In this document: piece by piece, positions 41,371-49,534 of the stretch
Layout: each line of letters starts with the position of its first letter
How positions within the stretch are numbered: the stretch's first letter is position 1
Origin: JAHECW01 sp964641415
GTDB lineage: Bacteria; Acidobacteriota; Thermoanaerobaculia; Thermoanaerobaculales; Sulfomarinibacteraceae
Reading direction: 5' to 3'
Length of the DNA: 64,000 bases
Assembly: GCA_964641415.1 (NCBI GenBank)
Contig: CAZXMW010000007.1
Coordinates: 1 to 64,000, forward strand
Translations under genes and position numbers: made by a program
The notes under the pieces: generated by a model
What the model was told of the DNA's origin: nothing
Seen by the model: the letters and a program-made list of their open reading frames with translations, nothing else
The model's database searches: none

Positions 41371-42834
41371 ATGGCTGAGATCGACCAGACTGACGCGAAG
41401 GAAGTCCGGATGCGGGTGTACGAGTCGTACAAGGAGATCTTCGCGAGCGCTCCGATCCGGCTCATGAGCAGAACCGTCAGCACCATGCGGGCCAAGGGCT
41501 ACAGCGATCTGGCGTCGGCGATCGGCGACCTCGACTGGCGGACCGTGCCGGCCGATGACAGCGACGACCCGTTCCTCCGCGACGACTGGGAGGCCTTGTT
41601 GGTCCAGGCCTTCGACAACATGGCCGGCTGGATGCATCAGCTCGCCGCCCGCCCTCTCGCCTACAATCTCGACTCGCTCGGCTACCCGGCGGTCGTCGAG
41701 GCGTGGTCGGGCCTGTGGCGGAATCAGCTCGGGCTCGAGTTTCGTAACCGCACCGCCGGCCCGCCGGAGGTCTACGTGTTCCACGGCGGCAACCAGGCGC
41801 TCCAGGCATCGTTGATCGGCGTCGCAGAGGCACGCCGAAACCGCGTCGGCACGGCCACGCCCGCGACCATTCTGGTGCCGCTGCCGACCTTCTCCTGCCC
41901 CATGGACCAGATCGCGCTGCAGGGCATGCAGGTCTACATGCTGCCGCCCACAGACCCCGGAATGGACCCTGGGCCGGAGGACATCGACGCGATACCCGAC
42001 GGCGTCGACATCGACGGCGTCTACGCCATGCCGATCAACAACCCGACCGGGCGCACGGTGGCGCCGGCGCGGCTGCGGGCGTTCATCGAAGCGGCGCTCG
42101 ACCGCTGGCCGCACGTCGGGATCGTCCTCGACTCGGTCTACGTGCGGCTCCACCCGCAATATCGCGAGATCCTGAGCTGGTTCGACGACGACCCGCGCTT
42201 CGCCGAGTCGATCATCATCATCGACTCCCTGTCCAAGTCGCACGGCGTCACCGGCCTGCGGGCGGGCGCGCTGTTGACCCGATCCGACCGGCTGCGCGAC
42301 GGCGTGCTGCGCTACGCCCAGAACGTGATGGCCGGTCCGTCGAACACCATGCAGGCGGTCACTCTCGGGCTCATCGGACCTCACGCCACCGCCGAAGAGG
42401 AGCTTGCCGACTACCTGATTCGACTCCAGATCCGGATCGGGCATCACCTCCAACGCCGCCGAAAGCTGCTGCTCGAGGAGGCCTTCGACCAGTGGGCCGA
42501 GCTGCTTCATGACGACCAGCCGGTGTTGCCCGATCCGGTGACCTTCGATTGGCAGGGCTCGATGTACGCCGCGGTCCACCTGTCGGACCGGTGTCACGAC
42601 ATCGCAGCCGCTCGAGGCCTGTCACCGACCGTCGGCTTCTACCTCGAGACCGGCATCGGTGGTGTCCCGCTCGACGGGTTCTGCCACAACCGGAACCTGG
42701 CCAAGCACGACCTCGTCCTCAACGGCGACGACGAAGAGCTCCGAGCGTTCCAGGACCATGCCTCGCACTTCGTGCGCCTCAGTTTCGGGATGACGCCGCC
42801 GCCTCGGCGCCGCCGGGCAACGGATCACCGTTAA
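41371..42834 (+). CDS. PLP-dependent aminotransferase, class I/II fold
   Basis: A 487-residue fold-type I enzyme. VFHGGNQALQASL lies near residue 137, INNPTGRTV near 222, LDSVYVRL with the cofactor Asp/Tyr near 253 and SLSKSHGVTGLRAG near 286 with the PLP lysine K289. A conserved carboxylate-binding Arg sits in VRLSFGM near the end. An unusually long N-terminal region (about 1-95) distinguishes it from ordinary aspartate aminotransferases. The substrate is unknown. GGGGGG precedes the ATG. It converges on the symporter gene. Confidence 0.85.
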   Translation: MAEIDQTDAKEVRMRVYESYKEIFASAPIRLMSRTVSTMRAKGYSDLASAIGDLDWRTVPADDSDDPFLRDDWEALLVQAFDNMAGWMHQLAARPLAYNLDSLGYPAVVEAWSGLWRNQLGLEFRNRTAGPPEVYVFHGGNQALQASLIGVAEARRNRVGTATPATILVPLPTFSCPMDQIALQGMQVYMLPPTDPGMDPGPEDIDAIPDGVDIDGVYAMPINNPTGRTVAPARLRAFIEAALDRWPHVGIVLDSVYVRLHPQYREILSWFDDDPRFAESIIIIDSLSKSHGVTGLRAGALLTRSDRLRDGVLRYAQNVMAGPSNTMQAVTLGLIGPHATAEEELADYLIRLQIRIGHHLQRRRKLLLEEAFDQWAELLHDDQPVLPDPVTFDWQGSMYAAVHLSDRCHDIAAARGLSPTVGFYLETGIGGVPLDGFCHNRNLAKHDLVLNGDDEELRAFQDHASHFVRLSFGMTPPPRRRRATDHR

Positions 42835-42855
42835 CCGCGAAGATCATCGCCGAGT

Positions 42856-42899
42856 GGGGCAACGCGACTGCGATCATGGTTGCACCGTCGCGTTGCCCC
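42856..42899. repeat. Strong hairpin at the end of two convergent genes
   Basis: A perfect 13-bp inverted repeat (GGGGCAACGCGAC and its complement) around an 18-base loop. The right arm lies within the 3' end of the symporter gene. No T-run follows on either strand, so if it terminates transcription it does so atypically. Confidence 0.55.
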
Positions 42900-44580
42900 T
42901 CTCGAGTTGCTTGGCGTGCTCTGCGTCTGAGAGGTTCGCGTCCTTCTCGACCGGGAACAGCGCGCTGACCGCGAACGCGGCGACGGTGGCCAGAACGAAC
43001 GCCGGGACCAGCTCGTAGAGGTTCAACAGCCCCCAGCGCGGGACCGCGAACCATCCGAGCAGGGTCAGCCCGGTGGCCGCGAGCACCGCCGCGATGTGGC
43101 CGACCCGAAACGCCCCGGTCGTCCGGCCGAGCAGCAGGATCGCCGCCGCGATCACGATCACCGCCCACCACAACCGGTCGAACAGCATCAGCGTCACCGT
43201 CGTCGGGTCGGTCATGGTCCGGATTCCGAGCTTCCAGACGACAGTGACACCGGCGCCGGTGAGCATGCATGCCAGGGCGCCGTAGCGGTTGACGAAGCGG
43301 TCCTGCAGCGCGAGCAGGGTCAGCGGCGCGAAGCTGGCGCCCAGCCCCGACCACGCGAAGAGCACGAACCAGAACACAACGCTCTCGCCGCGCAGGGCGA
43401 TGAGCACGCCGAGCACCCCGACCACCGCCACCGTGATCCGGCCGAGCACCAGGCTGCGCCGGTCGTCGCTGGCCCGTCCCAGGCCCTGCTCGACGACGTC
43501 GTAGGACACCGCGGAGGCGGCGACCAGCAGCTGCGACGAGACCGTGGACAGGACCGCCGAGATCACCGCCGCCAGCAGCAGGCCGGCGATGATCGGGTGA
43601 GCGAAGGTCAGGGCCAAAGCCATGAGGGCGCGCTCGCCGTCGGCGAGGTCCGGCAGCGACACGCGCGACACCAGCCCGACCAGGCCGGCGCCGTAGAACA
43701 CCGCCACACCCCACAGCATCGCGATGATCTGCAACCGCTGGATATCGCGGTCCGAGCGCGTCGCCATGTAGCGGGTGACCACGTGGGGCATCCCCGGGTA
43801 GCCGAGACCGATGCCGAGCTCGCCGATGATGAAGCCCCATGCCGCCGGCCCCATCCGGCCGCCGGTGGCGGTCAGAAATCCGGGCTCGATGGCGCCGAGC
43901 CCGGCGAACAGGACGTCGAAGCCGCCGATCCGGGCGATCGCCCAAAGCGGCAGGGCGATGAGCGCAGCCGCGACCAGCAGCCCCTGGAAGAGATCGGTCC
44001 AGGCAACCGCCCGGAAACCGCCGAGCACGGTCACCACGGTGATCACCACAGCGCCGATGAGGACGCCCAGGATGTAGCCGGGGCCCTCGGCGTCGAGCCC
44101 GAGCGAGCTCGAAAAGGCCTTGCCCGCAGCGGTCATCTGCGACGCCACGTAGATCATCATGCAGATCAGGATGATGGTCGTCGCGGTCAGCCTCAGCACG
44201 TTGCGGGGATCGCCCCAGCGGCGCGTGATGACGTCGGTCAGGGTGACCGAGCCGTGGGCCGCCGACAGGGTGCGCAGCCGCGGCGCCACGATGTAGATGT
44301 TGACCAGATAGCCGAGCAGACACCCCGGAGCGAACCACAGCCCGGACACCCCGTAGGCATAGGTCATGCCGACCGCGCCCAGGGTGACCCAGCCCGACTC
44401 CGAGCTCGCCGTCGACGAAATTCCCGCCGCCCACGGCCCGAGGCTCCGCCCCGCGAGGTGGAAGTCCTCGCCGCCGCGGGTCCGTTGCGACGCCCGCCAG
44501 CCGATGGCCAGCAGCACGCCGAGGTAGAGCACCATCACGACGGCGACGGTGGTGACCGTCGACGCCTCGAGCCCGGTCAC
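42874..44580 (-). CDS. Sodium:solute symporter (SSS/PutP-like)
   Basis: A 568-residue transporter with about 13 membrane helices. The family core is seen in FHLAGRSLGPWAAGISSTASSESGW near residue 40, GGFRAVAWTDLFQG near 190 and VISAVLSTVSSQLLVAASAVSYDV near 355. It should move a small organic solute with Na+; proline-type symport is typical of the closest motifs but not proven. The GTG at 44580 overlaps the stop of a 38-residue membrane peptide (GTGA). Confidence 0.9.
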   Translation of the reverse strand: MTGLEASTVTTVAVVMVLYLGVLLAIGWRASQRTRGGEDFHLAGRSLGPWAAGISSTASSESGWVTLGAVGMTYAYGVSGLWFAPGCLLGYLVNIYIVAPRLRTLSAAHGSVTLTDVITRRWGDPRNVLRLTATTIILICMMIYVASQMTAAGKAFSSSLGLDAEGPGYILGVLIGAVVITVVTVLGGFRAVAWTDLFQGLLVAAALIALPLWAIARIGGFDVLFAGLGAIEPGFLTATGGRMGPAAWGFIIGELGIGLGYPGMPHVVTRYMATRSDRDIQRLQIIAMLWGVAVFYGAGLVGLVSRVSLPDLADGERALMALALTFAHPIIAGLLLAAVISAVLSTVSSQLLVAASAVSYDVVEQGLGRASDDRRSLVLGRITVAVVGVLGVLIALRGESVVFWFVLFAWSGLGASFAPLTLLALQDRFVNRYGALACMLTGAGVTVVWKLGIRTMTDPTTVTLMLFDRLWWAVIVIAAAILLLGRTTGAFRVGHIAAVLAATGLTLLGWFAVPRWGLLNLYELVPAFVLATVAAFAVSALFPVEKDANLSDAEHAKQLERGNATVQP

Positions 44581-44693
44581 AGGCGCCCCCGGCGCCGGTC
44601 GCGGACGGCATCCACCACCACCACGACCGTCAGCACCAGCGGGAAGACCCACAAAAGGAGGTGGCCCGCGAACGAAAGGGTGTGCTGTTCCAT
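44577..44693 (-). CDS. 38-residue membrane peptide, putative symporter small subunit
   Basis: ATG at 44693 to TGA at 44577. One hydrophobic helix (about residues 9-27, including LLLWVFPLVLTVVVVV) is followed by a basic tail (RDRRRGRL), so N-out/C-in topology is likely. The stop overlaps the GTG of the large symporter gene. Several SSS transporters are encoded with a small membrane partner. No Shine-Dalgarno is obvious. Confidence 0.65.
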   Translation of the reverse strand: MEQHTLSFAGHLLLWVFPLVLTVVVVVDAVRDRRRGRL

Positions 44694-44703
44694 GCCGGTA
44701 GCT

Positions 44704-44891
44704 TAACGAGTTCCCGTCCGGAAACGGCGCTTTTTGGCAATCTCGGCGTCAGATTACGAATTTCCTTGTGCGGCGTACAGAAGTACGCCTCCGCGTAAAT
44801 TCTGATCTTCCTTGACCTTGCACAAAAACCCCTCGTTTCCGAATCGAGAACTGCGCAGTCCCCATCGGAGTGTCCGGATGGGAACTAACGA
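44704..44891. mobile_element. MITE-like element with terminal inverted repeats and 6-bp target duplication
   Basis: The 176-bp core (44710-44885) has 13-bp terminal inverted repeats, GTTCCCGTCCGGA and TCCGGATGGGAAC, matching at 12 positions. It is flanked by a direct TAACGA on both sides (44704-44709, 44886-44891). Inside, a perfect GGCGTAC-AGAA-GTACGCC hairpin (44772-44789) sits in a longer imperfect stem that includes TCAGA/TCTGA and TTACG/CGTAA. No coding frame is present. The features are those of a non-autonomous element moved in trans. Confidence 0.65.
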
Positions 44892-44903
44892 AACCCAGCC
44901 AAA

Positions 44904-45005
44904 GTTCTCAGTTCTTAGTTTTGAGTTTTGAGTTCCATCTCAGATCCCGCGTCAAGAGCCTCGACTGCACGGACAATCCAGAACGCGAACCCAAGAACTG
45001 AGAAC
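44904..45005. repeat. AT-rich inverted repeat upstream of surE
   Basis: A perfect 13-bp inverted repeat, GTTCTCAGTTCTT at 44904-44916 and its complement at 44993-45005, encloses 76 bases. The left side also has a TTTTGAG direct duplication. Base composition is much lower in GC than the neighbours. TACACT at 45020 may be the -10 of surE. Confidence 0.55.
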
Positions 45006-45052
45006 TCAAAACCATTTGCTACACTCCCACGGCTCGCGAGGGAGGTCGCCCG

Positions 45053-45919
45053 ATGCAGCGATGTGCAGTGCTGCCGCTCGTCCTGTTCCTGTTTTCCGGG
45101 TGCGCGGCGGAGACCGTGGCCGAAACGCCGTTCCACGTCATGATCATCAACGACGACGGCATCGACTCGCCCGGGCTGGCGGCCGTCGCGGCGGTTCTGG
45201 TCGACGATCCGGGGTACCGCGTCACCGTGGTCGCTCCGGTCGAGCAGCAGAGCGGCGTCGGCCACGCCCTGGTCATCCGACGTGAGATCGCCATCGTGGC
45301 CCACCCGGCAGTCGGCGGCGCCCCCGCCTGGTCGGTGGACGCCACCCCGGCCTCGGTCACCGCGGTCGGTCTCACCGTGGTGCTCGAAGCGGATCCGCCG
45401 GACCTGGTGGTGTCCGGCATCAACAAGGGCGAGAATGTCGGCCGCGCGGCCTGGTACTCGGGCACCATCGGCGCCGCCCGCGAAGCGGTGCTGCGCGGCG
45501 TCCCCGCCATCGCGCTGTCGCTCGAGCTGGACTGGACCGACCCACAGCCGGACTGGGCGAGCGCCGCCCGGCTCGCGAAACCGGTGATCGACGTCGTGCG
45601 CGCCCATGGCCTGCCGGAGCACGTGCTGCTCAACGTCAACTTTCCGCGCGACACCGCCGCGGCAAGCGGCTACCGGATCGCCGGGATGGGCCTGGCGCCG
45701 GATGCCGTCAGCCACTATGCGGTGGACCGGACCGAGGATGGGGTGCGCTACGTCACCAGCCGCTGGTCGCCGCCGGACGGCGCCGAGGACGGGACCGACA
45801 TCGTGGTGATCGCCGCCGGCCTGATTCCGATCACGCCGCTGAGCCTCGATCAGACCGCCTACCGTGCGCTCGCAACCGTCGCCCAGCTCGAGCTCGGCGC
45901 CGTCGACCCGGCGCCGTGA
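45053..45919 (+). CDS. surE: SurE-family 5'/3'-nucleotidase, predicted lipoprotein
   Basis: A 288-residue SurE. The metal site is MIINDDGIDSPGL, and APVEQQSGVGHAL and VSGINKGENVGRAAWYSGTIGAA are family signatures. SurE hydrolyses nucleoside monophosphates and is normally cytosolic. Here the chain opens with CAVLPLVLFLFSGC, a signal peptide with a lipobox-like FSGC, so it may be exported and lipid-anchored. That would make it a periplasmic nucleotidase. GGGAGG lies nine bases before the ATG. Confidence 0.87.
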   Translation: MQRCAVLPLVLFLFSGCAAETVAETPFHVMIINDDGIDSPGLAAVAAVLVDDPGYRVTVVAPVEQQSGVGHALVIRREIAIVAHPAVGGAPAWSVDATPASVTAVGLTVVLEADPPDLVVSGINKGENVGRAAWYSGTIGAAREAVLRGVPAIALSLELDWTDPQPDWASAARLAKPVIDVVRAHGLPEHVLLNVNFPRDTAAASGYRIAGMGLAPDAVSHYAVDRTEDGVRYVTSRWSPPDGAEDGTDIVVIAAGLIPITPLSLDQTAYRALATVAQLELGAVDPAP

Positions 45920-46035
45920 ACCCGCCGGCAAGTGGACAGTCAACCGCAACCGAGCTAGAGTGATGCCCCCGGTCAAGGCCGGGTCGACGTGCGTCCGGCG
46001 CACCGACCGACCACGACCGGATCTCGGGAGGACGA

Positions 46036-46728
46036 ATGGCACGCCGGATTACGCGCAAAGAGCTCAAGCAGAGCGACGAGTTCGTTTCCACCGCCGACAC
46101 CGTCATCGACTGGTTGAGCGACAACTGGCGGCCGATCGTTGCCGCGGTTGCGGCCGGTTGCGTCGTGGCGCTCGGCTGGTGGCTGTTCGCCCTGTGGAAC
46201 GAGGCCCGCAGCGAGGACGCCGCAGACGCCCTGCGCCGGGCGGTGACGACCTTCGAGGGCGACAACGCGGTCGGCCAGTTGGTGCCGTCCGGAAACCCGG
46301 AAGCCGCCGAGGAGGAGTTCCGGCAGGTGATCTCCGACTACGGCTCGACCGACCAGGCCGACATGGCACGGCTGTATCTGGCTCGGATTCACCTGGACCG
46401 AGGCGAAACCGACGTCGCGCGCGACCTCCTCGTCAGGCTGACGGAACGTCGCAAAGACGACGCCGTCGGCCGGCTCGCAACCCTCGACCTCATCCACCTG
46501 AGGATCAGCTCCGGCCAGGCGACCGAGGTCGCCGCCGAGCTCGAGGCCATGGTCGTCGGCTCGGACACCAGCCTGCCGCGCGATGTGGCCCTGTACGAGC
46601 TCGGCCGGCTCTACCTGGCAGAAAAGAACCCGTCGCAGGCCCGCGAGTACTTCACCAAGCTCGTCGAGGAGTTCCCCGAGTCGCCCTACCTGTCGCTCGC
46701 CCAGCAGCGCCTGATGGAGCTCGGCTGA
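46036..46728 (+). CDS. Membrane-anchored TPR protein, YfgM-like
   Basis: A 230-residue protein with one membrane helix at about 36-57 (PIVAAVAAGCVVALGWWLF), a cytosolic N-terminus and an outer TPR region (AEEEFRQVISDYGSTDQADMA split; YELGRLYLAEKNPSQAREYF). It is like YfgM/TPR_21 proteins, which assist the Sec translocon and periplasmic chaperones. GGGAGG precedes the ATG. It lies 47 bp before the thymidine phosphorylase gene. Confidence 0.8.
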   Translation: MARRITRKELKQSDEFVSTADTVIDWLSDNWRPIVAAVAAGCVVALGWWLFALWNEARSEDAADALRRAVTTFEGDNAVGQLVPSGNPEAAEEEFRQVISDYGSTDQADMARLYLARIHLDRGETDVARDLLVRLTERRKDDAVGRLATLDLIHLRISSGQATEVAAELEAMVVGSDTSLPRDVALYELGRLYLAEKNPSQAREYFTKLVEEFPESPYLSLAQQRLMELG

Positions 46729-46774
46729 CGTTGCGTCGTTCGGACAGCCGCCTCGACCTCGAGCGGAGGGTCCC

Positions 46775-48094
46775 ATGAACCTGACCGAAGCGATCGCCCG
46801 CAAGCGCGACGGGCTGGCGCTCGAGCGCGACGAGGTCCGCGCCTTCGTCGCCGGAGCGAGCCGGGGCGACGCGCCCGTCGAGCAGCTCGCCGCCATGCTC
46901 ATGGCGATCTGCTGCCGCGGCATGACCGCCGAGGAGACCGGCTGGCTGACCGTCGACATGATGCGCTCCGGCGAGGTCTGGCGGCTCGGCGACGACCGAC
47001 CCGACATCGTCGACAAGCACTCCACCGGAGGCGTCGGCGACACCGTGTCGCTGATCCTCGCGCCGCTGCTCGCTTCGGTCGGCGTTCCGGTGGCCATGAT
47101 GGCCGGCCGCGGCCTCGGTCACTCCCAGGGCACGGTCGACAAGCTGGAGGCGATCCCCGGCTTCTCATGTGACCACGACCGCGCCGGCCTCGAGCGTCTG
47201 CTCGACACAGCCGGCGCGGCGATCATCGCGCAGACCGCCGACATCGCGCCCGCCGACCGCACGTTGTACGCGCTCCGCGACGTGACCGCCACCGTGCCGT
47301 CGCTGCCCCTCATCGTCGGCTCGATCATGTCCAAGAAGCTGGCGCTGGGGGCACGTACTCTGGTCCTTGACGTCAAATGGGGTCGCGGCGCGTTTCGCGC
47401 TTCCGTCGCCCAGGCGCACGAGCTGGCGTCGGCCCTCCGCCGCGCGGCGCGCGACGCCGGCGTCGCCTGCCAGGCGCTGATCACCGACATGAACCAGCCC
47501 CTCGGACCGGCCCTCGGCACCGCCAACGAGGTTCGGGCGGCGCTCGCTGTGCTGTCGAACAGCGGCGATCCGCTGCTGCGTGAGGTCACGCTGCGCCTGT
47601 GTCGGGAGGCCATGGTGCTGCGCGGCTCGAACCCCGCCGACGCCGCGTCCCGTCTCGAGGCGAGCCTCGGCTCCGGTGCGGCCCTCGACGCCTGGCAACG
47701 GCTGGTCGAGGCGCACGGCGGTGACCCGGACCCGAGTCATCTGCCCGTGGCGCAGCAGACTCGGGATGTCGTGGCGACCTTGGACGGCTTCGTCGTCGAA
47801 ATCGCCGCCGACGCTCTCGGGCGCATCGCCGCTGCCGCCGGCGCCGGTCGGAGCCGGCGGGGCGAGGAGCTGGCCTTCGGAGGCGGGGTGACGGTGCATG
47901 TTCGGATCGGCGACCGGGTCGAGAGGGGCCAACCCCTCGCCACTCTCGAGCTCGACGACCGGCCGCTGGACGTGGCCGCGCTCGAGCACCGACTGGCCGC
48001 CGCCTTCGAGGTCTCCGATGTGGAACCGACACCCGACGAGCTCATTGTGGGCACGGTCGACGAGGTCGATGGGAAAGCGGCCAACGGCGACTGA
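46775..48094 (+). CDS. deoA: Thymidine/pyrimidine-nucleoside phosphorylase
   Basis: A 439-residue nucleoside phosphorylase that splits thymidine (or uridine) into base and pentose 1-phosphate. The family signature is VDKHSTGGVGDTVSL near residue 75, followed by GRGLGHSQGTVDKLEAIPG near 110 and SIMSKKLA near 185. Length fits the pyrimidine phosphorylase group. GGAGGG precedes the ATG. A phosphohexomutase gene follows 33 bp later, so the sugar phosphate product could be processed locally. Specificity for thymidine versus uridine cannot be told from sequence alone. Confidence 0.92.
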   Translation: MNLTEAIARKRDGLALERDEVRAFVAGASRGDAPVEQLAAMLMAICCRGMTAEETGWLTVDMMRSGEVWRLGDDRPDIVDKHSTGGVGDTVSLILAPLLASVGVPVAMMAGRGLGHSQGTVDKLEAIPGFSCDHDRAGLERLLDTAGAAIIAQTADIAPADRTLYALRDVTATVPSLPLIVGSIMSKKLALGARTLVLDVKWGRGAFRASVAQAHELASALRRAARDAGVACQALITDMNQPLGPALGTANEVRAALAVLSNSGDPLLREVTLRLCREAMVLRGSNPADAASRLEASLGSGAALDAWQRLVEAHGGDPDPSHLPVAQQTRDVVATLDGFVVEIAADALGRIAAAAGAGRSRRGEELAFGGGVTVHVRIGDRVERGQPLATLELDDRPLDVAALEHRLAAAFEVSDVEPTPDELIVGTVDEVDGKAANGD

Positions 48095-48127
48095 GACGCA
48101 CTCGACATCGTGGTACCCTGCACGCTG

Positions 48128-49534
48128 ATGATCGAGTTCGGAACCTCCGGTTGGCGCGGCATCATCGGCCGCGAGGTGACCTTCCGCAACGTGCGGCTGG
48201 TGACCCGTGCTCTGATCGACACCCTGCGTGCCGAACCGTCGGAGCTCAACAGCCTCGCGATCGGTTTCGACACCCGGATGCTGTCCGAGAAGTTCGCCCG
48301 GGTTGCGGCAGAGATCGCGGCATCGGAGAACGTGCCGGTGGCGCTGGTCGGCCGCGACGTGCCGTCGCCGGTGCTCGCAGCGGCGGTTCTCGAACGCGGC
48401 GCCGCCGCCGGCATGGTGTTCACCGGCAGCCACAATCCACCCGAGTACAACGGCCTCAAAATCTACACCCGGGACGGCATCCTCGCGTCATCCGGCCTGA
48501 CCGATCGGGTCGAGGGACGGGTCGCCGAACTCGAGCCCGGGTTCGACGACACCTTCCTGCCGAGACCGGATCTGATCACCGAGTTCGACCCGCGCCCGAG
48601 CTATCTGGCCCGGTTTCAGGACCTCATCGACTGGCAAGCGATTCGCGACAGCGGGCTCGGGATCGTGGTCGACCCCCTTTTCGGCACGACCCGTGAGTAC
48701 CTCGATCACGTGCTGCTCGACAACGAGGTTCCGGTGGTTGTCATTCACAACACCCGCGACCCCTACTTCGGCGGCTACGCTCCGGACTGCACCTCGGTCA
48801 ACCTGTCGCGGCTGCGCGACGTCATGCGGTCGAACGACGCCGACCTGGGCCTCGCGACCGACGGCGACGGCGACCGCTTCGGTCTGCTCGACCGGGGCGC
48901 CCGGATGCTCGACTCGTCGACCGGAATCGCGCTGATCCTGGACTATCTCGCCCGGCGCCGCGGACTGACCGGCAGCGTCGGACGGACCCTGGTCACCCCA
49001 ACCCTGATCGATGCCGTGGCGTCCGAGCACGGTTTACGGGTCGTCGAGACGCCGGTCGGTTTCAAACACTTCGGACCGCTGTTCGTTGACGGCAGCCTCG
49101 AGTTCGCCGGCGAGGAGTCGGCCGGGTTGACATGGGCCCGGCACCTGCCCGAGCGCGACGGCGTTCTCGCCTGCCTCCTCGCCGCCGAGATGATGGCGGT
49201 CGAAGGCCGGAGTCTTGCCGAGCTCACTGCCGATCTGGAAGCGAGGGTCGGAGCGCATTACTTTCGCCGAACCCAGATTCCGCTCACGTCCCGCACGCGG
49301 CAGATCTTTGACCGCCGCATCAGGCAGAAATGGAACTCCATCACCGGCCGGAAGGTGGTCGACGTCGACCGCCGCGACGGCCTCAAGTTGAGCCTCGAGG
49401 GCGGCAGCTGGCTGGCGGTTCGGCTGGCAGGCACCGAGCCGAAGATCCGGCTCTATGCCGAGGGCCGCAGCTCCAAGGAGATGCGCCATCTCATGCATCT
49501 GGCTCGACAACTTTTCTCAGACCGGAGGCTGTGA
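48128..49534 (+). CDS. Phosphoglucomutase/phosphomannomutase family enzyme
   Basis: A 468-residue alpha-D-phosphohexomutase. FGTSGWRGIIG opens it; the phosphoserine loop is FTGSHNPPEYNGLK near residue 100, the metal loop TDGDGDRFGLL near 244, the sugar loop GEESAG near 335 and the phosphate loop RLAGTEPKIRLY near 440. It interconverts hexose (or pentose) 1- and 6-phosphates. The ATG at 48128 gives the family start; TACCCT eight bases upstream suggests an own leaderless start. It adjoins enolase without a gap. Confidence 0.88.
   Translation: MIEFGTSGWRGIIGREVTFRNVRLVTRALIDTLRAEPSELNSLAIGFDTRMLSEKFARVAAEIAASENVPVALVGRDVPSPVLAAAVLERGAAAGMVFTGSHNPPEYNGLKIYTRDGILASSGLTDRVEGRVAELEPGFDDTFLPRPDLITEFDPRPSYLARFQDLIDWQAIRDSGLGIVVDPLFGTTREYLDHVLLDNEVPVVVIHNTRDPYFGGYAPDCTSVNLSRLRDVMRSNDADLGLATDGDGDRFGLLDRGARMLDSSTGIALILDYLARRRGLTGSVGRTLVTPTLIDAVASEHGLRVVETPVGFKHFGPLFVDGSLEFAGEESAGLTWARHLPERDGVLACLLAAEMMAVEGRSLAELTADLEARVGAHYFRRTQIPLTSRTRQIFDRRIRQKWNSITGRKVVDVDRRDGLKLSLEGGSWLAVRLAGTEPKIRLYAEGRSSKEMRHLMHLARQLFSDRRL

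Noticed and set aside
43096..44706. 536-codon plus-strand frame
   Set aside because: Antisense to the symporter; a protein rich in R, H, D and Q is the usual reverse image of a membrane protein.
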